From assembly GCA_029778515.1 (NCBI GenBank), contig JAKOQD010000054.1, positions 1-20,894 on the forward strand: a stretch of DNA of 20,894 bases, in the 5' to 3' direction. Under the pieces are notes generated by a model. That model ran no database searches, was not told the DNA's origin, and saw only the letters and a program-made list of their open reading frames with translations. The stretch is from Actinomycetes bacterium. GTDB taxonomy: Bacteria > Actinomycetota > Actinomycetes > Propionibacteriales > Propionibacteriaceae. Made by a program: the position numbers and the translations under genes. This document shows, piece after piece, positions 7,768 through 15,721 of the stretch (position 1 is its first letter; each line of letters starts with the position of its first letter).

Positions 7768-8673
7768 ATGGATGGAACAGACGCCCGCGGCCAGGTTCGG
7801 GACTTCCTGGTGTCCCGACGTGCCCGAATCACCCCGGAGCGAGCCGGCCTCCCCACCTGGGGCGGCAATCGCCGGGTGGCCGGGCTGCGCCGCGAGGAGG
7901 TGGCACTCCTCGCCGGGGTGAGTGTCGAGTACTACGTCCGGCTGGAACGAGGCAACCTGGCCGGTGTCTCGGAGAGCGTCCTAGAGGCCATCGCCACCGC
8001 CCTGCAGCTCGACGACGCCGAACGGAGCCACCTGCACGACCTGGCCCGGACGGTGGGCACCAAGGGACGGAAACCGCGGGTCCTGCCGCGCGACCGCCTC
8101 CGGCCGCCGGTGCAGTGGCTACTGGACGCGATGACCGGTTCGGCTGCCTACGTCCGCAATGCCCGGCTCGACCTGCTGGCGGCCAACCGGCTCGGCGCAG
8201 CCCTGTACGCACCGATCTTCGAGATGGCCGGACGGCCCAACGTCGCGCGCTTCATCTTCCTCGACCTGCGAGGTCGCGAGTTCTTTGTCGAGTGGGACCG
8301 GGTGGCGGCCGAGTCGACCGCGCTGTTGCGCACGCTGGCCGGCGAGAATCCCTATGACCGCGGCCTGAGCGAGCTGATCGGCGAGCTCAGCACTCGCAGC
8401 GATGAGTTCGCACGGCTGTGGGCCGAGCACAACGTGCGCCAACATCGCACCGGTACGAAGCGCTTCCGCCATCCGATCGTTGGTGAACTGACGCTCGCCT
8501 ACGAGTCGATGGACCTGACGACCGACCCGGGGCTGCGGCTGAACGCCTATGTCGCCGAGCCGGGCAGCCCGTCTGCTGAAGCGTTCGGACTGCTGGCCAG
8601 CTGGGCCACGACTCCGGTCGTGTCACTGGCGAGGATCGAAGACCGTGCGACGGGCGATGGGGGCTTGAATTGA
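7768..8673 (+). CDS. MmyB-like XRE-family transcriptional regulator
   Basis: A 301-residue regulator. The N-terminal helix-turn-helix covers about 35-95 (VAGLRREEVALLAGVSVEYY, then VRLERGNLAGVSESVLEAIA). The GLRREEVALLAGVS signature is typical of actinobacterial MmyB-type XRE proteins. Residues about 105-285 match the MmyB ligand-binding domain (PVQWLLDAM, AAYVRNARLDLLAANRLG, NVARFIFLD, VGELTLAYESM), a PAS-like fold reported to bind fatty-acid-like ligands in the family. The ATG at 7768 is preceded by GGAG 7 bp upstream. It probably controls the adjacent dehydrogenase and itself. Its stop overlaps the P450 TTG start (TTGA), suggesting the P450 belongs to the same regulon. Confidence 0.9.
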   Translation: MDGTDARGQVRDFLVSRRARITPERAGLPTWGGNRRVAGLRREEVALLAGVSVEYYVRLERGNLAGVSESVLEAIATALQLDDAERSHLHDLARTVGTKGRKPRVLPRDRLRPPVQWLLDAMTGSAAYVRNARLDLLAANRLGAALYAPIFEMAGRPNVARFIFLDLRGREFFVEWDRVAAESTALLRTLAGENPYDRGLSELIGELSTRSDEFARLWAEHNVRQHRTGTKRFRHPIVGELTLAYESMDLTTDPGLRLNAYVAEPGSPSAEAFGLLASWATTPVVSLARIEDRATGDGGLN

Positions 8674-9881
8674 GCGCGGCACCGGCACCTCAGCAGCGGC
8701 GGGCGCACCGTCCGGGTGAAACCGACGCGCCACGGGTCGAGCGGGACGGGAGTGTGTGGCGAATCCGGTCTCTGGAGACCGCGCGCCAGGTGCTGCGCGC
8801 CCGTAACCTGACGACCCAGGCGGGGTTCACGTCCGAGGCGATCCCGAAGGGCTACCTCAAGCATCACCCGATCCTGATCTCGGACGGCCCGTCGCACGAC
8901 GAGCAGCGCAGAAAAGTGGGCCGGTTCTTCGCGCCGGCGGTCGTGGCCGAGCGGTACACGGGCCTGATGGAGTCGTGCGCGGACGCGCTGCTGGCCGAGG
9001 CGGCCGCCTCCGGGAAGTTTCGGCTGGACGATCTCGCGTTGTACTACGCGGTCGAGGTGACTGCGGAAGTAGTCGGACTCACCGACTCGCCGGTGCGGCG
9101 AATGTCGCGTCGCTTGGTGAGCTTCTTCAACCAGCCGCCGTTCGACATCACCCGTCCGGATCTCGGTCGCACGCCCCGGCAGTGGGCCCAGGCCGCGGTC
9201 AACGGGCTCGGACCGGTGCTGCGTTTCTACCTGTCGGACGTGCGGCCCGCGATCAGGGAACGGCGGAAGCGTCCGCGCCAGGACGTGATCAGCCACCTGA
9301 TCGCGGAGGACTACACCAACGCCGACATCCTGGTGGAGTGCGTCACCTACGGCACCGCCGGCATGGTGACCACGCGCGAGTTCATCGCCATGGCGGCCTG
9401 GCACCTGCTGACGAACGACCCGCTGCGCGAGCGCTACCTGGTGGCCGGACAGCCCGAGCGGGTCGCAATCCTGAACGAGATCATCCGGCTCGAACCGGTG
9501 GTCGGGCACCTCTACCGCAGGGCGCAGGGTGAGTTCGAGATCGCCGACGGCGACCAGACCTGGACCGTGGCCGCGGGTGATCTGCTCGACCTGTCCGTGC
9601 GGACGGCCAACACCGACCCCGCTGCGGTCGGGGAAGCGCCGCTCGGACTCTGCCCGGAGCGTCCGCTGCCGTCGGGGGTGAACCCGGCCGTGCTCAGCTT
9701 CGGCGACGGTGCCCACAAGTGCCCAGGCCAGCCTTTGGCCATCCTGGAATCGGACGTCTTCCTCACCCGCCTGCTGGCACTGAAGCCGACTATCGTCACC
9801 GAGCCCGAACTCGGCTGGGACGACCTGATCGCCGGTTACTGGCTGCGCAACTTCCAGCTCAGCTTCCCCGCGACGATTTAG
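8670..9881 (+). CDS. Cytochrome P450, non-canonical I-helix
   Basis: A 403-residue soluble bacterial-type P450 starting at TTG 8670, overlapping the regulator stop. The heme-binding loop is SFGDGAHKCPG with Cys351 as thiolate ligand, and the K-helix ExxR is E270-I-I-R273. The I-helix reads AGMVTT (230-235) where most P450s have [A/G]-G-x-[D/E]-T-T, so the acid of the acid-alcohol pair is Val233 while the threonines remain. The C-helix region is DEQRRKVGRFFAP. No ferredoxin or reductase gene lies nearby, so electrons would come from elsewhere, or the enzyme might use peroxide. It converges on crtU with a 15-bp gap. By position it is a candidate carotenoid oxygenase, for example ring hydroxylation of an aromatic carotenoid; co-regulation with the dehydrogenase could indicate another substrate. 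Confidence 0.92.
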   Translation: MSAAPAPQQRRAHRPGETDAPRVERDGSVWRIRSLETARQVLRARNLTTQAGFTSEAIPKGYLKHHPILISDGPSHDEQRRKVGRFFAPAVVAERYTGLMESCADALLAEAAASGKFRLDDLALYYAVEVTAEVVGLTDSPVRRMSRRLVSFFNQPPFDITRPDLGRTPRQWAQAAVNGLGPVLRFYLSDVRPAIRERRKRPRQDVISHLIAEDYTNADILVECVTYGTAGMVTTREFIAMAAWHLLTNDPLRERYLVAGQPERVAILNEIIRLEPVVGHLYRRAQGEFEIADGDQTWTVAAGDLLDLSVRTANTDPAAVGEAPLGLCPERPLPSGVNPAVLSFGDGAHKCPGQPLAILESDVFLTRLLALKPTIVTEPELGWDDLIAGYWLRNFQLSFPATI

Positions 9882-9896
9882 ATCGCAGGCGGCGGA

Positions 9897-11423
9897 TCAA
9901 GAGCGGGCGAGCAGGCCGCGTAGCGGTGGCGACCACAGCTCGTGGCCGGGTTTCCCCAGGCGGGCGAGCAGCGCGTTAGCCGCCTGCCAGCCGGTGGTGG
10001 CGGCGCGCTCCATCAGGGCGATCGGCCAGTCGCAGCGCACCAGGTCACCGGCGAGCACCACGCGCGGATCCGGGGTCGTCACCTCTGGACGCAGCCGCCA
10101 CGGCGAGGTGTCGACCAGGGCGCAGTCGGCTTCGACGAGCCATTCCTCCGCCAGCACCTTGGCGGCGCCGAGTTCCGGGTGCAGCCGGGCCGCCTCGGCC
10201 CAGAGCCGGTCACGGGTGGCGTCCGAGGTGTCGGTGAGCGCGTAGCCGTGCGCCTCCACCACCGTGCCGCCGGACCGAGCGGCCCAGCGGGCTGCGCCGG
10301 ACTCGAAGGCGTCCACCCGGCTGAGGTTGTCCAGCGGGCCGTAGGCACTGGTACCGAGGAAGGACGCCACGTCCGGGAACCGTCCGGACAGCCAACGCCG
10401 GCCCACGCCGAACGGCGGCGCGATCCGCAGGCCCTCGATCCGCTGGCGCCAGGCCGCATCGCCCAGCCACGGAGATTCCGCCACGACTTGCTGCAGGCCG
10501 CGGGTGTCCAGCGCGAGAACGACCGCGTCCGCGTGCACCTCGCCCGCGTCCGAGTGTGCGACGATGCCCGCACCCGAGTGCTCCAGACCCCGCACTCGAC
10601 TCCCGGTCGCCACGTTCACACCGAGTGCGGCCAAGTAGCGGCCGAGCGGAGCCCACAGCGCGGTGTCGTAGTCGTCGTCGGGCACGTCGAACAGCAGCCC
10701 TTCGGCCGAGCCGACGAAGTAGGTGTGGAACATCGCGATCAACTCGCCCCCGGAGAACTCCCGCGGGTCAGCGAAGAAGCTGCGGGCGAACACCTCCAGG
10801 GCCAGGTGCCGCGCCGAATCCGGAAAGTGCAGCCGGTCGAGCACTTCGGCCGCACTGATCCCGTCCAGATCGGTGTAGGTCTGCGGGAAGCGCACCTGCA
10901 GCAGCCCCAGCGCCTCGCGGACGTCCACCCGGGCCAGATCCCGCAACCCAAAAGACGGGCTCTGCGCGACGAAGCCGACCAGGTTCCACGGCGGCGTACG
11001 TGGCACGTTCCGGAACGAGTCCCGAACCGGCGCTGGTCGGCTGGTCGACGGGGCCAGTTGCAGCGGGTAGTCCTCGATCGGCAGCAGCCGGCTCAACGCT
11101 GGGTCGGCCCGGCGGAGCAGCGAACGAAGGTTGTAGTACTGCCGGAAAAAGGCGTGGAAGCCGCGGCTCATCGTGGTGGTACCCCCGCCGGGTGCGGCGA
11201 CGGGCCAGGCGCGGACGCGTCCGCCGAGAGTCCCTTCGGCCTCGAGAACCGTCACGCGGACGCCGCGCTCGGCCAGTCCGGTGGCGGCGGCCAGGCCGGC
11301 GATGCCGCCACCGACCACCAGGACCTGCGGTTGGGTGTCGGCGACAGCCAGCGATCCGTCCGCCGAAGTCGATGGGCCATGCCGAACTGCCTTCGGGTCT
11401 CGCCCCGGACGCCAGGCCCTCAC
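9897..11423 (-). CDS. crtU: Carotenoid beta-ring desaturase/methyltransferase (isorenieratene synthase)
   Basis: A 508-residue FAD-dependent enzyme from the GTG at 11423, chosen because it overlaps the crtYd stop (GTGA) like the other junctions here; the frame extends 11 codons further up without a better start. The dinucleotide fold is VLVVGGGIAGLAA (glycines within 38-43), followed by LEAEGTLGGRVRAW. The segment SRGFHAFFRQYYNLRSLLRR is characteristic of CrtU, as is DYPLQLAPS; the C-terminal FAD loop is VVLAGDLVRCDWPIALMERA. Known family reaction: desaturation with C1 to C2 methyl migration, converting beta rings to aromatic rings, taking beta-carotene through beta-isorenieratene to isorenieratene. 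It is the last gene of the carotenoid operon, directly after the cyclase subunits that provide its substrate. A related amine-oxidase-fold desaturase is the main alternative. Confidence 0.88.
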   Translation of the reverse strand: MRAWRPGRDPKAVRHGPSTSADGSLAVADTQPQVLVVGGGIAGLAAATGLAERGVRVTVLEAEGTLGGRVRAWPVAAPGGGTTTMSRGFHAFFRQYYNLRSLLRRADPALSRLLPIEDYPLQLAPSTSRPAPVRDSFRNVPRTPPWNLVGFVAQSPSFGLRDLARVDVREALGLLQVRFPQTYTDLDGISAAEVLDRLHFPDSARHLALEVFARSFFADPREFSGGELIAMFHTYFVGSAEGLLFDVPDDDYDTALWAPLGRYLAALGVNVATGSRVRGLEHSGAGIVAHSDAGEVHADAVVLALDTRGLQQVVAESPWLGDAAWRQRIEGLRIAPPFGVGRRWLSGRFPDVASFLGTSAYGPLDNLSRVDAFESGAARWAARSGGTVVEAHGYALTDTSDATRDRLWAEAARLHPELGAAKVLAEEWLVEADCALVDTSPWRLRPEVTTPDPRVVLAGDLVRCDWPIALMERAATTGWQAANALLARLGKPGHELWSPPLRGLLARS

Positions 11424-11734
11424 GAAACCGGCTCCCGACGCTCTGCCACCTTCCACGCGATGATCGTCGCGGTGACCAGGGCGAACCCGAAGCCGAAGTC
11501 CTCGACCGGAATGTTTAGTGGGAACCGGACACCGAGGAAGTGCTGCGGGGCGTATCGGACGATCGCGTCCGGCAGCCTGGTCAGCCAGCCGTCCACGATT
11601 ACCTGGAAGGCGAACACGATCGCCATGGCCAGCCAGTACTGGGCGGTGGCGAAGATGCCGGTTCGCGCCCAGCGCAGTTCGACGACGACCACCACGACGA
11701 CCGCCACCAGCGTGGCGATGGTGTACTCAGGCAT
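11420..11734 (-). CDS. crtYd: Lycopene cyclase subunit CrtYd
   Basis: A 104-residue integral membrane protein with three hydrophobic segments (about 5-20, 33-50 and 80-96). The conserved loop is FPLNIPVEDFGF (71-82), with P76-V-E78-D79 matching the P-x-E-[D/E] motif of the CrtYc/CrtYd cyclase family. In actinomycetes the two small subunits form a heterodimer; with CrtU downstream, a beta-cyclase making beta-carotene from lycopene is the likely activity, rather than the epsilon-cyclase of decaprenoxanthin producers (which work on C50 precursors). The ATG at 11734 overlaps the crtYc stop by 8 bp, and the stop overlaps crtU. There is no crtEb-type C50 elongase gene in this operon, which supports the C40 reading. 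Confidence 0.87.
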   Translation of the reverse strand: MPEYTIATLVAVVVVVVVELRWARTGIFATAQYWLAMAIVFAFQVIVDGWLTRLPDAIVRYAPQHFLGVRFPLNIPVEDFGFGFALVTATIIAWKVAERREPVS

Positions 11735-12083
11735 GCCGCTCCCCCACCGCTCGCGCCCGCGTCCGTCGTGCCCGCGAGTTGCGCAGCACGTTGCCGACGG
11801 CTTCGTAGGTGAGCAGCCCGCACAGCGGAATCACGATGAAGAAGGCCAGTTCTTCAAGCGGCATCGCGCCGGGCAGGATCACTCCGCTGGTGCGCCCGGG
11901 ATGGTAGTCCCAGTGCCCGCGGGCGATGGCGATCGCGTCCCAGAGGTAGAAGACGACCAGCACGGGAAGCACCGCCAGGGTGAGCCGCCGGGGCCGCCGG
12001 TACACCCGCGCGCCGAGCACGAACTCGAGCGGCAGGGTGATCACCAGGCAGGCTGCCAGCAGCAGTAGGTATTCAGCTCGCAA
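11727..12083 (-). CDS. crtYc: Lycopene cyclase subunit CrtYc
   Basis: A 118-residue membrane protein with three predicted transmembrane segments (MRAEYLLLLAACL, LTLAVLPVLVVFYLWDAI, LAFFIVIPLCGLL). It has the conserved FYLWDAIAIARGHW and MPLEELAFF (P75-L-E77-E78) of the family; the acidic residues are thought to protonate lycopene. It acts with CrtYd as a heterodimer in the cytoplasmic membrane. I prefer the TTG at 12083, five bases after GGAGG, over a TTG four codons upstream (12095) whose own codons include that Shine-Dalgarno site. This start leaves an 11-bp overlap with crtB. The C-terminal tail (RNSRARRTRARAV) is strongly basic and cytoplasmic. Confidence 0.88.
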   Translation of the reverse strand: MRAEYLLLLAACLVITLPLEFVLGARVYRRPRRLTLAVLPVLVVFYLWDAIAIARGHWDYHPGRTSGVILPGAMPLEELAFFIVIPLCGLLTYEAVGNVLRNSRARRTRARAVGERHA

Positions 12084-12981
12084 GTTGGCCTCCAAGCGCC
12101 GGGGCCTTGGCGAGCCGTGGACCAGTGGCCAGGATCGTCAAGGCGGTGGCGGCCTTGCGCCAGGTCGGCACCCGGAGCCGTCCGGAGAAGACGTCGTAGT
12201 CGTTGCGCTCGATCCGGTCGAGGATCTGCGAGTACAGCGTGAGCGCGGTGGCCACACAGCGCGCCGAGCGGCTGGGCAGCAACGGAATCCCCGTGCGAGC
12301 CTGGGCGTAGAGCTCCCGGTTGCGAGCGATCAGCAGCGCCATCGTGCGCCGCCACGGTTCGTCCACCAAGCGGTGCCACGGCGAGGCACCGAACCGGGCC
12401 AGGTCGGCCTGGGGCAGGTAGACCCGCCCACGGTCGAGGTCTTCGTTGACGTCGCGCAGGAAGTTGGTGAGCTGGAAGGCGAAGCCGAGCGCCCGGGCCG
12501 GCTCCCTGGCCTCCGCGGACGCGGGTTGCAGCACCGGCAGCATCATCTCGCCGATCACCGCCGCAGAGCCCTCCATGTAGGCGCAGAGGTCGGCCCAGTT
12601 CTCGTAGCGGTCGACGTCGAGGTCCATCGCCATCGCGCTGAAGAAGCGGTCAAAACACTCGGGATCGATCCCGCATTCGGTCACGCTCGCGGCGATCGCC
12701 GCCATGACCGCGTCGTCGGGTGAGCCGGCGAGGGCGGCCTCGAAGCGTTGTTGGAAGCCTGCCAGCGCAGCGCGGGTCTCCGGGGTTCGATCGGTGGTGG
12801 CGCCGGGCGCGTCCACCACGTCGTCGGCGAGTCGGCAGAGCGCATAGATCGCGTACACATGGCGGCGCCGCGCCTTGGGGAGCAGCAGCGCGCCCCAGTA
12901 GTAGGTGGTGCCGTACTCGCGGGTCAGCCGGGCGCATTCGGCGTAGCCGGCTGCCAGTTCAGTCACGTCGCTTGCCCTCAT
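12073..12981 (-). CDS. crtB: Phytoene synthase
   Basis: A 302-residue squalene/phytoene synthase that condenses two GGPP molecules to 15-cis-phytoene, the first committed carotenoid step. The first aspartate-rich motif is LADDVVD (D53, D54, D57) within YAIYALCRLADDVVDAP; the second is NFLRDVNEDLDRGRVYLP (D177, D181). The N-terminal TTYYWGALLLPKARR is also typical, and length is normal. The ATG at 12981 overlaps the crtI stop (ATGA). Squalene synthase-type activity is a formal alternative, but the crtE-crtI-crtB order makes phytoene synthase near certain. Confidence 0.96.
   Translation of the reverse strand: MRASDVTELAAGYAECARLTREYGTTYYWGALLLPKARRRHVYAIYALCRLADDVVDAPGATTDRTPETRAALAGFQQRFEAALAGSPDDAVMAAIAASVTECGIDPECFDRFFSAMAMDLDVDRYENWADLCAYMEGSAAVIGEMMLPVLQPASAEAREPARALGFAFQLTNFLRDVNEDLDRGRVYLPQADLARFGASPWHRLVDEPWRRTMALLIARNRELYAQARTGIPLLPSRSARCVATALTLYSQILDRIERNDYDVFSGRLRVPTWRKAATALTILATGPRLAKAPALGGQLAS
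12089..12093 (-). promoter_or_regulatory. Ribosome-binding site deciding the crtYc start
   Basis: GGAGG on the minus strand, inside the end of crtB, five bases before TTG 12083. It is the clearest Shine-Dalgarno sequence in the carotenoid operon and argues for MRAEYLLLL as the CrtYc N-terminus. Confidence 0.7.
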
Positions 12982-14597
12982 CGCTCGGCCTGACTCGCGG
13001 TGGTGATCGGGCTTTGAGATCCCGGCCTGCGCCGGGATGACGAAGAGGTGGGCCGGGATGACGACGAGGTAGGCCGGGATGACGAAGAGGTGAGCCGGGA
13101 TGACGGAGGACGCTGGGATGACGCGGACGCTGCATTCAGGTACTGCCGGACGCGAACCCCCGCCAACTCGCCGCTGATCAGCACCATCGGCACACCGACA
13201 CCGGGAGTCGTGCCGCTGCCGGCGAAGAAGACGCCGGGCACCCGCGGCTCGAAGTTCCGCGGGCGGAAGGGTCCGGTCTGGAAGAAGGTGTGGGCGAGGC
13301 TGAACGGACTGCCCATCGCCATCCCTTGCGCAGCCCAGTCCGCCGGCGTGACCAGGCGCTCGACCACCACGTCGTCGGGGTAGCCGTGGTCGCCAAGGAA
13401 CCGATGCAGCCGCTCCCGCATTGGCCCGCTCTCCCGCGTCCAGTCGATGCGGGCGCCCAGGTGCGGCACCGGCTCCAGCACGTAGAGGGCGCTGTGGCCG
13501 TCCGGGGCCATGTCAGGCGCGTCCAGGCTCGGAATAGTGACCAGCCGGGACGGATCGCTCATCAGTTCCTTGCGCCTGATCAGCTGTTCGAAGGACCGGG
13601 TCCATTCGCTGCCGAAATGGATGTTGTGGTGGGCCACGCCAGCCCCCGGCAGGCCGCGGACGCCGACGTGCCACACCACCGCGGACGGCGAGTACTGCGC
13701 GCCGGCCAGCACCTTGGGTGGCGTCAGGTCAGACAGCAGCTCGCGGTACGCCACCGGGAGATCGAGGGTGACCACCACGGCGTCCGCGCGCAGCTGCTCA
13801 CCGCCCGCGACCACGCCCGCGACCCGTCCGGACGAATCCCGCAGGATGCTGGTCACCGACGTGCCGAACCGCAGTTCGGCACCAGACTCCCCCAGCGCAC
13901 TGGCGAGCGCCGCGGGCACCGCGTGCATGCCGCCCTCTGGGAACCACACACCGGCGACCGAATCCATGTAGGTGATCACTGCGTAGATCGCCAGCGCATC
14001 CGCCGGCGCCAGCCCGGCGTACATCGCCTGGAAGGTGAACAGCTTCACCAGCCGGTCGTCGGCGAAGCGTTGGCCGACGGCCTTGCCCAAGCGGCCGAAT
14101 CCGCCCAGGCCGATCAGCTTGGCCGCGGCTCCGGGCCGGGTCAGCAGATCAAGCGGCGAATCGAAGTTGCGTTCGATGAAATTCGGCATCTCGACCGCGT
14201 AAAGCTCCTCCAGCCACTTCACAAAGTCCGTGAACGCCGCAGCATCCCGCTCCGAAACTACGGTGCGGATCTCGGCCAGCTGGTCACCGAGCTCGGCCCG
14301 GACGCGCAGCTGCGTGCCGTCGGCGTACACCGCTCGGTAGGCGGGATCGAGCCTGGCCAGCCGAACCTCGTCGGCCAGCCGGCGCCCGAGATGCCCGAAG
14401 GCCCGATCCAGCAGGTGCGGCATGGTGAAGACGGTCGGGCCCGAGTCGAAGGTGAACCCGCCCTCCCGGATGATGCCGTTGCGCCCACCAGGGTCGGTCG
14501 CGCGTTCGATCAGCGTGACCTCGTGCCCGTCCCCGACCAGCCGGCACGCCGACGCCAACCCGGCAAGGCCGGCGCCAACCACAATGACCCGGCTCAC
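12978..14597 (-). CDS. crtI: Phytoene desaturase (lycopene-forming) with repeat-encoded C-terminal tail
   Basis: A 539-residue FAD enzyme of the CrtI type. N-terminal fold VIVVGAGLAGLASACRL (G8, G10, G13), then LIERATDPGGRNG and FTFDSGPTVFTMP. The C-terminal FAD motif FFAGSGTTPGVGVPMVLISG ends in RQYLN at residue 488, where CrtI proteins normally stop. A further 51 residues follow, rich in Ser, Arg, Pro and Thr with SSSSRPT heptads; they are encoded by the tandem repeat at 13019-13122 and look acquired. Reaction: successive desaturations of phytoene, presumably four to reach lycopene because cyclase genes follow. GTG 14597 overlaps the crtE stop (GTGA); the stop overlaps the crtB start. The core has all expected motifs, so the tail is unlikely to abolish function. 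Confidence 0.95.
   Translation of the reverse strand: MSRVIVVGAGLAGLASACRLVGDGHEVTLIERATDPGGRNGIIREGGFTFDSGPTVFTMPHLLDRAFGHLGRRLADEVRLARLDPAYRAVYADGTQLRVRAELGDQLAEIRTVVSERDAAAFTDFVKWLEELYAVEMPNFIERNFDSPLDLLTRPGAAAKLIGLGGFGRLGKAVGQRFADDRLVKLFTFQAMYAGLAPADALAIYAVITYMDSVAGVWFPEGGMHAVPAALASALGESGAELRFGTSVTSILRDSSGRVAGVVAGGEQLRADAVVVTLDLPVAYRELLSDLTPPKVLAGAQYSPSAVVWHVGVRGLPGAGVAHHNIHFGSEWTRSFEQLIRRKELMSDPSRLVTIPSLDAPDMAPDGHSALYVLEPVPHLGARIDWTRESGPMRERLHRFLGDHGYPDDVVVERLVTPADWAAQGMAMGSPFSLAHTFFQTGPFRPRNFEPRVPGVFFAGSGTTPGVGVPMVLISGELAGVRVRQYLNAASASSQRPPSSRLTSSSSRPTSSSSRPTSSSSRRRPGSQSPITTASQAER
13019..13122. repeat. REP-like palindrome expanded into a 21-bp tandem repeat inside crtI
   Basis: ATCCCGGC (13019-13026), a 4-bp loop and GCCGGGAT (13031-13038) form a perfect 8-bp inverted repeat of the type seen in bacterial extragenic palindromic elements. 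GCCGGGATGAC then recurs at 13031, 13052, 13073 and 13094 (21-bp period), with a diverged GCTGGGATGAC at 13112 (18 bp on). Both spacings are multiples of three, so the reading frame of crtI (minus strand) is kept and encodes SSSSRPT units. Confidence 0.85.
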
Positions 14598-15721
14598 GCC
14601 GTCCGCCAGGCCACCCGGCGGGCAAGAGCATGCAGCCCGACTGCGGCTTCCGGAGCGATCGCCGGATCGTCCAGGGCGTGGGTGGCCGCCTCGACCGCGG
14701 CAGCGATCATGCCTTCCACCTCGTCGATCACCCCCGACCTGACCAACTCGCCACGCAGCGCCGCGACGTCACCGGCCCGAACGTTCGCGGTGCCGGCTCG
14801 GGCGAGCACCCGTCGCCAGCGCGGCGAGAATCGCTGCGTGGCCAGCGCCAGCAGTACGGTCGGCTTGCCGGCCAGCAGGTCGTCACCCACGGGTTTGCCG
14901 GTGGCCTTGGCGTCCCCGACCACCCCGAGGATGTCGTCGCGCAGCGCGAACGCCTCCCCAACCGCAATGCCGTAACGCTCCAGGGCGGTGAAGGTCGCCT
15001 CAGCGGCCCCGGCGGCCGCCGCGCCCAGCTGCAACGGACGCCAGACCGTGTAAGCACCCGACTTGGCCCGGGCCACCTCGCGGGCGTGCTCGAGGTCGCG
15101 GCGTCCGTTGGCCGCCCCGACCAGATCCCTGCCCTGGCCGATCATCAGCTCGGTGCTCAGGGTGCGCCACAGCTGTTGCATCCGCTCCGGCAGGCCGGCC
15201 ACCAGCGCGTCCGCTTCGCTGTGCGCGAGGTCGCCCGCGAGGATGGCGATGTTCTCGCCGTACCGTTCGGAGTCGCCAAGACCGCGCAACCGGAGATGCT
15301 GGCGACGCGCCTCTGCATGCACGGACGGACGCCCGCGTCGGGTCTCCGACTGGTCCATGACGTCGTCGTGGATAAGCGCGAACACGTGCAACAGCTCCAG
15401 CGCGGCACCGGCACGAACGAGATCTTCGTAGCCTCCGCTCACCCGCCCGGAGGCGGCTACCCAGCCCCAATGCACCATACGTGGGCGCAGGTGCTTGCCG
15501 CCGGACATGGCGAGTCCGGCCAGCAACTCCAGCACCGAGTCGGTATGCAGCACCCCTGGGCGTGGCACCACCCCTGCGGCGAGATCCGTCCAGTGTTCGC
15601 GGAGCGTTGCGAGTGTGCCTTCGATCAGGCGGTCGACGGCGGCGACCGTCGCGTTGTCCGACTCGGCTGGTGAGCTCTCCAGACGGCGATGGCTACGGTC
15701 GGGATGAGTGGCGAGGCTCAT
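14594..15721 (-). CDS. crtE: Geranylgeranyl diphosphate synthase
   Basis: A 375-residue trans-isoprenyl diphosphate synthase, condensing IPP with allylic diphosphates to GGPP for CrtB. The first aspartate-rich motif is IHDDVMD (119-123), preceded by an aromatic residue (F114) five positions before the first Asp, as in short-chain/GGPP-type enzymes. The second region is LRDDILGVVGDAKATGKPVG (DD at 262-263), followed by GDDLLAGKPTVLL. The fifth position of that motif is Gly rather than Asp, which I recall as common in actinobacterial members. SGGKHLRPRMV is the IPP/phosphate-binding region. ATG 15721 overlaps the idi stop (ATGA). The chain length made (C20) is inferred from the phytoene synthase downstream. 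Confidence 0.94.
   Translation of the reverse strand: MSLATHPDRSHRRLESSPAESDNATVAAVDRLIEGTLATLREHWTDLAAGVVPRPGVLHTDSVLELLAGLAMSGGKHLRPRMVHWGWVAASGRVSGGYEDLVRAGAALELLHVFALIHDDVMDQSETRRGRPSVHAEARRQHLRLRGLGDSERYGENIAILAGDLAHSEADALVAGLPERMQQLWRTLSTELMIGQGRDLVGAANGRRDLEHAREVARAKSGAYTVWRPLQLGAAAAGAAEATFTALERYGIAVGEAFALRDDILGVVGDAKATGKPVGDDLLAGKPTVLLALATQRFSPRWRRVLARAGTANVRAGDVAALRGELVRSGVIDEVEGMIAAAVEAATHALDDPAIAPEAAVGLHALARRVAWRTA

Noticed and set aside
8547..9716. 389-codon minus-strand frame opposite the P450
   Set aside because: The plus-strand P450 has intact heme and ExxR motifs; the minus-strand product is Arg/His-rich with no family features.
9882..9896. Bidirectional terminator between the P450 and crtU
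   Set aside because: Only 15 bp separate the stops and no hairpin is visible; any terminator must lie inside the opposing genes.
9942..12068. 708-codon plus-strand open frame across crtU, crtYd and crtYc
   Set aside because: It lies antisense to three recognised genes, has Arg/Gly/His-rich composition and no motifs. It spans gene boundaries only because stop codons are rare in this GC-rich DNA.
13019..13122. CRISPR-like array in the repeat cluster
   Set aside because: The units are contiguous 21-bp repeats with no variable spacers, they encode part of crtI, and no cas gene is present.
13290..14975. 561-codon plus-strand frame opposite crtI and crtE
   Set aside because: It is antisense to well-supported enzymes and has no domain signature or start signal.
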